Below, in pieces: positions 26,701-39,700 of a DNA stretch of 64,000 nucleotides. The position numbers and the translations under genes were made by a program. The notes beneath the pieces were generated by a model. The model saw nothing but the letters and a program-made list of their open reading frames with translations, did no database searches and was not told the origin of the DNA. The DNA is from Beaufortia kweichowensis (taxonomy: Eukaryota > Chordata > Actinopteri > Cypriniformes > Gastromyzontidae), in NCBI GenBank assembly GCA_019155185.1, contig CM032816.1:6798510-6862509 (forward strand), in the 5' to 3' direction. Numbering within the stretch: the first letter of the stretch is position 1; each line of letters begins with the position of its first letter.

Positions 26701-27631
26701 TAACGTAATGAACAGGAGAGAAATTGACAAACCGCTAATTCAAGGCAACGTTTACATGCTAATTAAGTCAGGGTTATGCTAATCTGAAGGGAAGTCGTGC
26801 ACATTGCACGCACACGCATGGATGCCCCGGAGAGACCAGGCTGACACGCAAACACGCCCTGTGTGACTACTGCATGTCGCAGATCTGGTGCACTGAACTT
26901 TCACCTGACCCTGACAGCTACGATGAACGCGGCCCACGGGTAAATAAAAAATACTGACAGAGGGATGGGTTTATCTGCTTGAAGTAATGCAAGGTAAGGA
27001 TGCCCTACGTGGACAATTCAGTGACTCTATTAGCAATGAACGGAAGGTTCGGGACTGTTCGGTGTCGCCGCCGATCTGCTCTCGATGCCTGCAGCCAGAG
27101 CGCGGACTGGCGTTCGTATTCGTTTATTTGATGAGGAGTGAAAGGGGAACCTAGTTACGCCATCTGTAATCCAGAGCTCTGCAGCTCCACATAATCACCG
27201 TTTAATGACTGACCTCAATCACAAAACCTGCTGCTCAACTTTCTAACATGATCGCTCGCTGCTGTGAATACAGATTGGAAAATTCTCTACGTATATATCC
27301 GAGGCAAAATCTACATCGGCAGTGATGGAGATTAAATATAAACATACTGCTTATTGCACAATACATCTCTAGGTCTTATTTTGAAAAAAATTTAATCAAT
27401 ATTAAAGGTAATTCATAAAATAAATAGATAAACATCACATAATGGACAAAATTGTTTTTAGATTCTGCTGACATGTAGTTTCCTAAAAAGTAGCTTTCAG
27501 AAAGTGCAAGTTTTGTCAAATTTGCTCATTTACTCAACTGCCTGGCCGACTGATGGGGAAAGACACAGAGACATGAAGCAACAGTGAGAGAAATACACAT
27601 AGTCTGTAATCATTTACAAAGGTCAAGCGAA

Positions 27632-27710
<79 letters not shown>

Positions 27711-30700
27711 TGCCGGCCATGCTCTCCATCTCTATCGATCCTTATCTGCAGTCCAGCCCACCAGAATTACTCGCCCGAGAGAAACGCCTCAATAACTGCG
27801 CAGGTTGATGGCAAGTGTAGCGGTTCAATTAAGGGCGCTGGTTGATGCCAAGGACATGAGAAAACACCAACACGATTTCTGATCTTAATTCCAGTACCAT
27901 TTCGAGAGCCTTTGATATGATGAATATCAGCTGCAGAGCTTTTTTCCAGGAGTGAGTGGCAGTTCTGGGCTCTGGGGTGTTCTATCACCTCACAGAAGTC
28001 CTTATTAACAAGGTGGAGCATGCAGTGTAAACGCTTGATAATGAGCCAAAACAACAATCCAAGAAAACAAGACCGCAGAGCACATTTTCAAGTGTTTTAA
28101 CATTCAACTTGCAGCAGAATATATGTGAGGTTTTGAAATTCGGTGATAAAATCGACTGATATGATGTGAAGCAGTCTAAAACCAAATCTAAAACATTTGA
28201 GTGCTTACCAAGAAATGTATTTATTTACAAATGAAACAATTTCTATCTGGAGACAGATGCATTTGTCTCATTTTCAACTGAAATAAAATCAAAATTGGAG
28301 TTTTGTTTGATATGTTTGAGAATTTCTATATAGCCTACTCCTAAAAGTAAAAACAAAATAAAGACAAAAGAAGATATACCATTTAAAATGTACTTCTCCT
28401 ATGGGAAAAAACCTCTACACTAAAATACTGTAAATACATGTAAAAAAAAGCTTCTTAGAAAAAGAATCCTCCTCTCCTTAAATTATAATTATCACCTGTC
28501 TTAGACTAACAAAAACAATGCCAAATCATGTGTCTTAGGTTGCGCTAACACTTTAATTACATTAGTTGCCTACAAAAAAAACACCTGGAATTTATTTATT
28601 CTGCCTATGAACATTTTTAAAATTTCCCATCACCCTCCAGTCTGTCAAATAAAAAAGCAAAAGCCCAAAAAACACACTATCGTCTAAAGGCAAACGTAAC
28701 GCTAGTGGCATAAACCCCAAAGCCTTACGACAGGGGCATAGAAATATAAAAGAAGAGAAAAAAAGTGACAGGCCACTATCTAGGCTTCAAGACGGGCCAT
28801 CAACAAAGACGATGAGCTGCCATTCTGCTGAGGGGCAAAACAAGTAAATAAATATATAGAACTTTGCTATTCAGCGTTTCTCATTACTAGGCTACTTAGC
28901 TATACAGTGATGTGCAAGAAAAAGATGATATGAAGCAAGACCAAAGAAGCCTTCAAGAAGTGCATCTCTTTCTCCATAACGATTCACCCCGAGGTAAGAA
29001 AAACAACAGAGTGCTGAAACAAACAACATAACCAGAGCAACGGAGAGACAATGGGCTGTGCGGCTCTTCATTTGAATAAAACATGCCTTCTATGATCGCG
29101 GGGTTCAGAAAAGATCCTCTTTGACGGATGAGTTTCAAGAGTAGTTGTCAATACAAACAGAGACATATGGTGATATTGTGACATATGGCGTGTAAACCGC
29201 AGCATTTAAGGGGGGAATGATAACAGATGTGTGTGTTCTTTTCTAAAATTGCACCAATTGCTGTAAGTCAGAAACAAATAATGCAATTCTCTGCTTTGTA
29301 TGTACGATAAAAGTTCTGACTGCTTTCTTTTTGCATATAAAGGACTTATAAAGGAAAGGTTAACCTAAAAATTACAATTATGTGATGATTTACTCATCCT
29401 CATGTTGTTGGAAAAAGACATTTTTAAGCATGTCCTGGTCACGGTTTCCAAGCAATAACAATTTTCAAACGCTCTCCTTTTAAAAGCATGGAAAGAAACA
29501 AGGATTCAGTTCAATAAAACATCATAAGATGCCAAGTGTATCAAGGAGTCATTTTGCTTTCACTGCCATGAAACCTGATGTAAATTCATAGTCTTTGAAT
29601 TTCCATCCTCCATATTACACTTGGGATGTCATGGGGGTCTGACGACTGACATGTGAGTGAAATGATGACTCCCCCCCCGTGCTAATAAACTTGTTATGAG
29701 ACGTATAAGACCATTTGTCTCAATGTCAGACTAAATGATGTCACGCTCATAGCGACGCCATAATAATGAAAAATGCTGAGCACTTTTATTTCTTCTATTA
29801 AACAGTCCATCGTAAAGCTCACCTCTTTAGCTTTCTGTTTAAGACGGGCTTGTTCGGGGTCTTCTTGTCTTGAGCGACTCTGCAAGCAAAGAAAAACAGA
29901 TAAAAAATAAATGAGTTTACATTAATATAATCAATGTTTTTTTACACCAAAAACAATTTAGTTTTCTATGACAATCTTTTTGTATGCTTTCAAACCAACC
30001 TTGTGATAAATTCTCCCAAAAAGTTGGAAAAAAACATTGCCTTGACATTTACCTGAACTCTTGTTTTAACACCAAACACGTCATTGACAGACTAATATTT
30101 AACTGCAGTCACACAGTGATATTCATGTAAATAGGTCAACTTTATTCCCAAACAGTTTTTATATGAGACCGGCAGCAGAACAACAATAATTTTCAGGCAG
30201 ACATCTCAATTAGCTGAATGCATTAATTAGAAATGGGACGCGGCTGCATTGGGAATCGAACAACAGTGAGCCTACGGAGCGGGAAATCATCGGCGTCATC
30301 ATCAACGCTTGTCGTTTAAGTCAACTAATTACCTCTGCTTTCATGTTGCCATGTCCTTCTCCTATGGGGAATTATTACACCCCCACCATATCTTAAGGAA
30401 GAAAACTTCAAGGGAGAGCAATGCATGCTGGGAAGTTGCTATGAGCCATTTGTTGCTGCTTTAAATCGCTATACAGCTCTGACTATATACAATAACTAAA
30501 ATGCACGGCACTAAACACACCTACAGGAAAGCAATCTATGGTTACCCTAAATGCCAAAAAATATAAAAACGACACATTTTCACTGGTAATCCACAGCATC
30601 TTAGAAAATGTTGATAAAGCTAAACTTATTTGAAACCCCAAAATTTCTTTAACATCCAATTCTTTTCTGCCTACAGAGCTAACAGAGTGGTTTGAAAAGG

Positions 30701-33700
30701 CCAAATTGGAGTCAAAAAGGTAAAGAAAGTGATGCCTATGGCTTCATCATTACACATAACATGATTTTTTTCCCCAACAAACTCAGTGAGTGAGATAGTG
30801 ACACTTTCTTAGAAGGAAACAGACTTAAAGGCAAATTTAAGACATCCTCTCGTGCTCCCTAACAAAAGACTCATTCCATTCCGCTTATGTACTTCAATCC
30901 AGGCAACGGTACAATCGAATCAACTTGAGTCTGGATAAATCCCTCTGGCTTTGCCATTACTGCAATTTGCCACAGTATGAAGCTGCGGAGTGCAATCTTG
31001 TGTCTTAATGACACACTGCCTTTTCTCTTTAAGGCATAAAAGCATAACCGGTTTCTTTAACAGAGAAGCCAAAAACGTGCTGGAAAAGCCAGTATGTATT
31101 GATATGACGTTGATGTGTGGACTGGCGTCACTCAGGGATGGGCATGAGTACTGGACACCAATGACCAATTGAATGATTGATGGTGATTCCTATAATAAAA
31201 CTTTTATGAAGTTCTTGTGTCCAGAATTCTACATTCAATTCGGCCAATTTAGGATCAAAATTTGACATGTAATGCTTCATGTATCTGTAGAGCGAAACAT
31301 GTAGTCTAAATCCCTAATGAATGAGTGGTTTTAGTGAATCAAAAACAATTAGAAATCAGATAGAATGACTACTCAATTACTGAAGTGTGAGTTATTTTGT
31401 GCTTTGACACATATTACGTACATAGATGTTCAATTTATAAAAATTACATACATTAATCGAGGCCTTAAGTCAAACCTACTTTAGCGGCTTTCATCAGAAT
31501 CTCCCTCTCCTCGTCATCTTTCCTCTGCTTCTCCATCTTCTCCAGCTGCTCAAAGAACTTCAGCTGGGTCCTTACATCTGACGCCTGCTCGTACAGCTCC
31601 TCATCCTGTGAAAAAAAAACAAAAGAGTCAAAACACAGAACTCCCCATCACCTGTTCACGTCATTATAGTAACTTTTCCTGCTCTGCTAAAGTTTTACAT
31701 AAATATAAAAGTGAAGTTAGTAGGTCACCCACAGCTAATGGGATAATTGTCTGTTTCACAGGGTTTCTCTGAGGCAAGCCTGGCTCGTTTTCCTGCAAAC
31801 GCTGTTCTAGCGGCGCAGGTAAAAAGCCGCGTGAGGCGCGGCAGAAGACCAAAGCGCACACAGGAACCCACACGTTTCCGTGCACTTCTGAGGGTATAGC
31901 CTATTAGCAGCGGGAACGGCACTGCTCTTCTCATCTCGTCTTGAGCTCTCTTCTGCACTTACTCGCAGGACCAACTTTTCCTTGTTTCCATTCAAGTTTG
32001 GCTTGTTTTTCGCTGATCTCAACCGGCTGACTTCATAAAGCCGTGTCAGTCGCTCATTTTGAGCAGTTTACTTTAAAATCATAATGGGAAAAATTGCAAC
32101 GTGACGCCATATTCACCTTCTTTTCCTTTTCTTTAGAAGTTTTATTTTTAATTTATATTCCAAATTACATTCCCTCTACTACAATTACTAAAGTAACACA
32201 CTGGGTTTCACGTAAAACACTTAAAAATGTTTTGTCTAACAAAGTTTGGCACCCATAGACTCCGGCTGTTCACTAACAGCATGACATGCCATGGTCCCTT
32301 AAGGGTCTGTGAACATTTAGCATTTTTCTTAAAAAATATTCACAATGTTTCAAGGACTAAAAAATATATTTTTACTTTAAAAAGATGAAAATTATTAGTA
32401 ATAGATACCAGGGGTCAATAAGATGTTATATGTTTGTTAGTATTTAAGGTTGCAAACACTGTTGATTTAATGAGACGTTAGTTAACACATTTTTTAACAT
32501 GAAAGTTTGACATCATGCTACCCACTTGAAGGGGTTACACACACACTGCTTGCTGTGACTATATTAAGTATAGCATGCATCTTGGCTCTAAATTAGCAAA
32601 AATAATTTATAATGTGTATTACAATTATAAATGATAATAACAATGATAATAGCAATTATTCAAAGTGGAAGCTACTAGTTTAGTGATTTAGTACTCCTGC
32701 CTTGTGTATCTACCATGATCAAGGTGAGGGTCAAGATGAACTTTTCTCTGCCCAGTTGCATGTTCAGCGTGAAGGATGTATAATGAGAATGTTCAGCTAA
32801 AAAGGTTTCTCTTTGATGTTGAGAACGCTAGGGTGAGTGGATCAAACATTGGTTCTTACTTTGCAGGAGTCGCTGCGGTGTTGCGCGACGGCCGAGACCT
32901 TCTCCAGCATGGAGCGCAGCCTGGACTGAGTGGCGTGAGAAATCAGAGTGACCGTCTCCATTGACACGTCCGTCACGCCGAACTTTTTGGCTGAAACGAG
33001 ACAATATTTCGACTTAAAGTTGTGATGGAACGTGTGAAAAGTAAAACGTGAGGAAGATTTTTTTTAAGCCTTCAGCGCCAAACCGATCGAGAACAAGTGT
33101 AATTGTTTTCTTATTCAAACCTGCCTCACAACATGACCTAAATTTAACTGGTAAACACTTCAGTGCATCACTTTGCATCTGTCACACCCACGCACTCAAT
33201 CACGATTTCCATCACACGCACACATACGCGCATCCAGCAGGTGGCGCAATGCACCTCCTCCCTTCCCTCCTCCAGTCATCCAGCTGCAATCGTCTCGCAC
33301 ACAAACACACGCACACAAAGCCCCCCGGAGGAAGATTTACATTTTTAACACACTCCTCCCCCCGGCGACAGCATAACAACCACAGCCGGGCTCCATGTAA
33401 TAGCACATATCCGCAGGCACTCATTGGTATGCACTGTGTGCTAAATCAAGCACGGGGGGAGAGAGTTTGCTTAAATACAATAATGGAGGGTGCTTTTTGG
33501 GTGAGAGGGATCCAAAGACCTGCCTCGCATCTAGAAGAAAGTTTTATATTGCTGCATGCTCTTTAAGAGATCTTTAAAATGATTTATGTGACGGTAGCTA
33601 ATCTTTATTGATGAGAAGGTAGTGCGGTGTTGAATGCAGGAGTGCATGATGGATACAGATTGCATATACAGTTGTTGGATGTCTGGTTACGGACGTCAGG

Positions 33701-36700
33701 TTAGTTTGGGACAAAATTAATTCACAGCCAATTTGATTGATTCCCTGGAAATTATGAGTAATATATGGAAAGATTCATATGAGGGCTGTAACACATTCAT
33801 TTTTGCAAGATCCAAATAGTTAAGGCATTAATATCTTACAAATTTCCACCGACAGAGGTAGCCAACTCGTATTTAGGGACTGGAATATTTTATAGACTTA
33901 GAGGTGGGCTCTTTTGACCTTTACATGCCTGACAATAAGTGCATAAGAACATCCTAACAACCACCGACCAACACCCTAGCAACTGTCCAGAACATCCACA
34001 AAAACTCCACGGCAACGCCCTGACAACCAGCCAGCAGCCATTTCTAAAGAGGTAAGTAACGCCCACATTATTTGAACATATAAACTTTTTTTTAAATGTA
34101 CAAATCTTGATCATATACATGAAGCTACTACAGGTATGTTGATGTGAATCCATCTGCTTAAGTCCTCGAAATGTGCATTATTTGCTTAGGCAGGGACGTT
34201 CAGCCTGCATGCAAGTGACCTTGTCAGGAACAGTGCCTGAGGCGACTGCTCATTTCAGCACAAAACAAACTGACAGAGAAGCATCAAAAGATAGACTATA
34301 AAGTATTCATGCACAGGCCGAGCAGGCCTCAGGCTCACAGCGCAGGGCATTCATTAGCCTGACTTAAGGAGTGAGTGACCACTAAAAGCACACATGAAAG
34401 TGCAGTAGCAGTTTTTAAAAGAGAGCTTTGGAACGGCACCGAGAGTGGGAATTAAGAAGTTGGCTGATAAAAATATATTTTATATATCTGGGGTGACTAC
34501 ACTGAAGATGGTAAAATACACTTACATACAACTTACATTAATTTATTCTGGATGTGGAGTTTACTATTATTCTAAAATGTAAAAATTAATAGCAGTAAAT
34601 AACCCTACAAATAGTGTTTTGTACCTAACTTCACTAATTATATTACTTTGTTCGGATAAATAATCCTATAAAATTGTTCCATTTTGGATCCTATATTCTA
34701 TAAAGTGTTACTTATGGCTTTTCATAATTAACAGAAACTAATTTAAACCCAAAAATATTTTACATTTTAAACGATTTCACACATAGGTTTCTTCCTAGAT
34801 GTGATGCGCCAGAAAAGTACAGAAAATGGCACAGCAAACTGTGGCACCATAAAAAGTACATATTTTTAGCAATATTTAATATGGGTCAAATTGTATTCAA
34901 GGTTAAAGATACAGTCTCTTCTCTACATGTAACTCCAGTGTTAGTCCAGGATTTTAATTTACTTCTAAAACAAGCCTAATCTTGAGTGACACCAAATTAG
35001 ACATGCGTTTTTGTACGAAAAATAGCTATTTTTTCTATTACGCTGCTCTGAAATGAAGAACTGTAAAAGAGTGACACATCTAGCGTGTCTCATCGGACCA
35101 GCTTTCATCAGCTTTTTGTTTAAATCCATTCATAATCCCACACCCATTTGAAGATCCGCCTTCAAAACGTCGTCAGTCAACACTGATACTGTAATTAGAA
35201 GGAATATTAACTGCCCACACACTAGCGGGAGAACCTAAACCTCTTTATTATTGTAAACCTGCCAGGAGAAACCGATCCTGATGTGCAGCTTGCCAGACTG
35301 CTGCTGGTAGGTGAGGGTATTGTGGCAGTGAGTTGTTTCGTACCAGTCTCCAGGATACGCTTGTTGAGCAGGCTGGCAGGGAGGAAGGCCTCGTCTTTAC
35401 AAGACCGGATCTGGGTGCCCACTAGTTCAGAGCCTGTGGCCAAAATGCGGGCGTTCTCCTCGTTCAGGTTCACGCCAGCCATGGACGCCACGTCGTTGAT
35501 GTCGTCATCATCCCTGCGGACACAAATGGAGTAGGTACGGTGTTGTCATTCGGAGCATTAGTGCAGGTATGAGTAAATATGTTATTATGTACATATAATC
35601 TTCTTGATTTTAGATTATAATGTTTTTAATTTTACATTATAATCTTCTTATTTTTTTTACACATCCACATTTTATATCAAAGCTTAATGTAAATAATTAA
35701 AGCAAATAATGGATTAGTTTAAGGCAACTAACTTGCCTCATAAAATAAATAAAATTAGTTAAATGCCAAATATCAATTCACAATAACATAAACTACAGAT
35801 ATTTAGAGATGACATTCATTCCAACATCCACATCCTCACATTTTTTGCCATAAAACCCCCACAATTCTAGAGAAATGCTGCCGCCTACTGGACGCTGAGG
35901 AACATTACCTGAAAGTCCCACCCCCAGGGTCGTTCATCTTCTGTTTCTGATTGGCCGAGGCTTGAATAACCACACCCATGGGAGTCCTCACTTGCAAGTG
36001 TGTCCCAGCAGCACCTGCAGTAAAACTCATAATTACATCGGGCTCTTTCACGGGACGATTGCATGAGAAAAGAAACACCTAAGCCTCAATAACTTTCCTT
36101 TAGTGGGTTTTAAATGGACTCCGAGCTCATTAAGAAGCTTATAGCTGAATTACCTTGAGCACGGACTGTCTGTGTGAGGACAACCGGCATTCTTGTTGTA
36201 GTCGCCTGGACCCCGGGCCTCTTTAGAGCCTGATAAGAACAAATCCACAGATGATATAAAAACAATCAAGTTGTGCTACCACAACACAACAAACAGCACA
36301 AGGAAAAGTTCTGCACAGGTACCATGGCGGTAGCGGGAGTCAGGGTGGCCGCCGGCCTTATGCTCGATACGGTGGAGGTCAGCGTGCTTGGTGCTGGAGC
36401 CTTGATGGTGTTGACGGTCAGAGGGGTGGAGGTGCTGGAGGCTTGGGAGAGTTGGGTTAAAGACTGTTGCGAGTTTAGAAGAGTAAGACGCAGAGCAGGC
36501 AGGCTTTTCTGTGTGATGAGAAAAAGAAAAACAAGTTAAATTTCATAAACATTTTGGAAGGTTTCTGTAATTTCGTTACATTGAAAGTAATGAGTCCTAC
36601 CTTTAGGAAAGGGATCAGATAGGGTTGGGGTGATGACTTCAACTCCGTCTGCAGGCGATTCGTAAACTCCTCAGGCTCGATTTTTGCATCCTATTAAGAT

Positions 36701-39700
36701 TTGAAAGGCCAATTGTTGGTTGGTTATTTGTAATTCTAAGTGTGCTTCATGATTTTTGGATTTTGACTTATTTAAAACAGAAACATTTATTTAGGAAACA
36801 TTTATTTAATAAAATTATTTAAGATTCTACATTATTTCTAACTTACCAAATATGACATAAGCTGTGACACTGATCATTAATACATATGTCAAAATTCTTT
36901 ACTTTCAAAACAAGGATGCTTTATAACATTCTCAAAATATGTTGGGATAACATCCACTATCATGTTATTACAGCAAAACGAGGATATACCAATGACTAAA
37001 TATCTGCATGAAAAAAGAAAAAATGCTAAATAGGAGATATTACACTATTAGTCTCAGCGTTAAGCTGTAGAAACATTTGAAATTACAGACATATGCTTTT
37101 CTGATAGATAAAACACTAACAGATACCACAAACTACTTTTACAAATCATTCAAAACAGTTCAACAATAGTAAAGTAGACCATTCTTACCAGCAGATCTTG
37201 CACCAGTGCCTTCACATTCTTTGATGTTTCTGGTGAGGGTGAATTATGGGATGCCAGTTTGATGAGCGTTGCTAGAAAGTTCTTGCACTTCTTGACATTC
37301 TCTTGCATTTCCTAAAATAAGTCATTCGGATGGAAACCCGTGAGTTTAAATCCATATCGAGAGTCCAAACACAATTAATATTAGTTATTGATAACACTGA
37401 ATAAAACTGCAAAAATAATGACAAACATTATTTTTAAAATGTCTTTAAAATGTCCACTGTTTAAATAAAAAGGTAACCCCATCCTAGACCATTAGTTGAG
37501 CTAGTGTTGTTACATTTGACACATTCAGGCATTTTTTCCAGCGCTTAATGAACAAAAAGTACACAATGTACCTTCAGCAAAGGGAAAGAATCACACTTTA
37601 CATAAGGAAAGAGAACAGTGATACCTGAGAGAGGACTGGAGCTCTGTTTGCTGGGGCGGCAGCAGTGGTTGTGGTGGGAATCTGGGGGGTTAGTGATGGT
37701 TTGAGGACCTGTGGTGCAGGCTGGACACGGGCACCTGCTGTAATGACTGTGGTGGTGGGCTTCTGAGCTGAGGTAATTGTTACCACTGCTGTTTTCTGCT
37801 ACAAAAACAAAACCCATGCTGAGTTAAAAATAACGATATAATGTGATGATCCAGTGCTGCCTACAGTGCTGCTAAAGCTTTAACTCTATGGCAAAAGACA
37901 CTATATTTTTGAGTTTTATATTTTTGGACTGTGAGTGTAAACGGGGTTAAAACATTTTGTAATCACATTTGGAAGTGGTTAGCATCACGTGTGACATCTT
38001 TGCATGTGTAGTGTACTTGATCCTAATGCACTATGGACAGCAATGAAGAACCGTCCACTAATCTATCAATCAACAAGAGCTATAACACAGATTTAAAACT
38101 CAGTTATTAGAGATTACAATATATTCAAATATCGCAAATCTGCAATATGCATATTGCAATGGCATGCAATAACTAAAAGATTTTAATACTTAAAAAAGTT
38201 ATGTATAGCTAAAGTTTTAGGTAGATGGCGATAAAAAAGAGATGGTGCCCATGTGTATGAGTGCATTCACATGTTCAGACGTGTGGAAGATGATCAATGA
38301 TCAAAAAAAATGTATAACATATGTTGGTTACATAATTTTACGTTTTTAAACATGTTTAAACATAGTTTTAAATAAAGCATTCCCGTATTGCACATATTAT
38401 CACATATATCACGTTGCACAAGAGTCTTCACCAGCATACCTAATATCAACAGCCAGCAGTAACACATAACACAAAGTCCAGTTAATATACTAAAATTATA
38501 ACTAAACCACTAAAATAACTATAAAATCAACATATAAAATGTATTTTTAAAAACAATGACTAGTTATCTCCCTCTTTAGTGCTTGTTTTTCCAATGACAA
38601 GTGTTCACAGGGGAGACATATCAGACACAATGTAAACAGCAATTGGTCACGCCTGATCACTCAAGATAAATCTTAATATTAGATGGAAATGGTGGCAGAC
38701 AAACAGTATAACAGTAAATCAGTGTAGTCTAAACCACAAACAAATGACATGGGTCGGTTTGTTATTCAATAAATCAGTCAAAAACACCTAGAAACTTGCA
38801 AGATTCAAGTATGACACATTTTTTTAGACTTACTCAAAGCATCTTTCTAACTGGATGTTTTCATGACAATGTGTAATTAAACATACACTACTCAAAAGCA
38901 CAATACTCAAATACCTGACAATAAAAAAAACATGCTTTGAAAATAAAAAAGTGCTTTAAAAACTGCAAGAGATACCTCACATGGGAATGTAAACGACCAA
39001 ATATTGACATCTGAGCTTTCAGTATGATGAAAACCGTTATTTTTATCAAAGGTTTGAATGTAAGAATCCTTTTGGATGTAAAAAAAAAGACCCACTAAGA
39101 ACAGGGATGTCAAAAGTTCAGGATATTTTCCAGAACACTTTACTGGTTCATACCTGGGCAACAGGTGTGGTGACTCTGAAGGGTGCTGCGGCCGTAGGTG
39201 TAGCAGGTCTCGGAGACAGGGTGGTTTTATTTTGATTCTGAGCTTTGACCTGTGCTAGGACCTGCTGAGGAACCAACACCAGCTGCCCCACCTCTGTACG
39301 TACCAGAACCATGCCTATATAAAGCAGAGTCATAACATAAACAAACACATCAATAACCAAAAGTTGCATCACATCACATCTCCAAAGTATTCAACAACAA
39401 TCTGACTATTCCTGAGCTCTCACCTGGTGGTATGGTGAATCCAGGAGGTAACTGGATATTTTGCTGCTGTGGCCTGACCACCAGCTGAGTCGTAGGTGCC
39501 CCCGGACGCTGCGCGGCTGTCACGGTCGCCGTCCCTGGAGTTGGCGTGCCGGGTCTCAACAGGGTCGTAGGCTGCCCTACGAGGGTCGTCGTTGCTGGCT
39601 TTGCGAGGGCAGAGGGAGTGCTTGCCACAGGAAGTGAGGTCACCACCGGACTAGGCTGCATAGCACTAGACACGATAATCTGAGTGGGTGTGCTGGGGTG

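Larger units (their letters stand above)
25315..29822 (-). other. taf4 intron 12
   Basis: No coding exon recognised. Contains a diverged MITE (26249-26490), a GC-moderate complex block (26690-27290), and a long (AG)n microsatellite (27639-27708). The remainder is AT-rich with short random ORFs. Confidence 0.5.

Noticed and set aside
27584..27808. ORF rich in Arg-Glu repeats on the plus strand
   Set aside because: It is a translated (AG)n microsatellite inside a taf4 intron.
33048..33566. 172-codon plus-strand ORF
   Set aside because: Driven by a CA-rich low-complexity stretch in taf4 intron 9; no recognisable domain.
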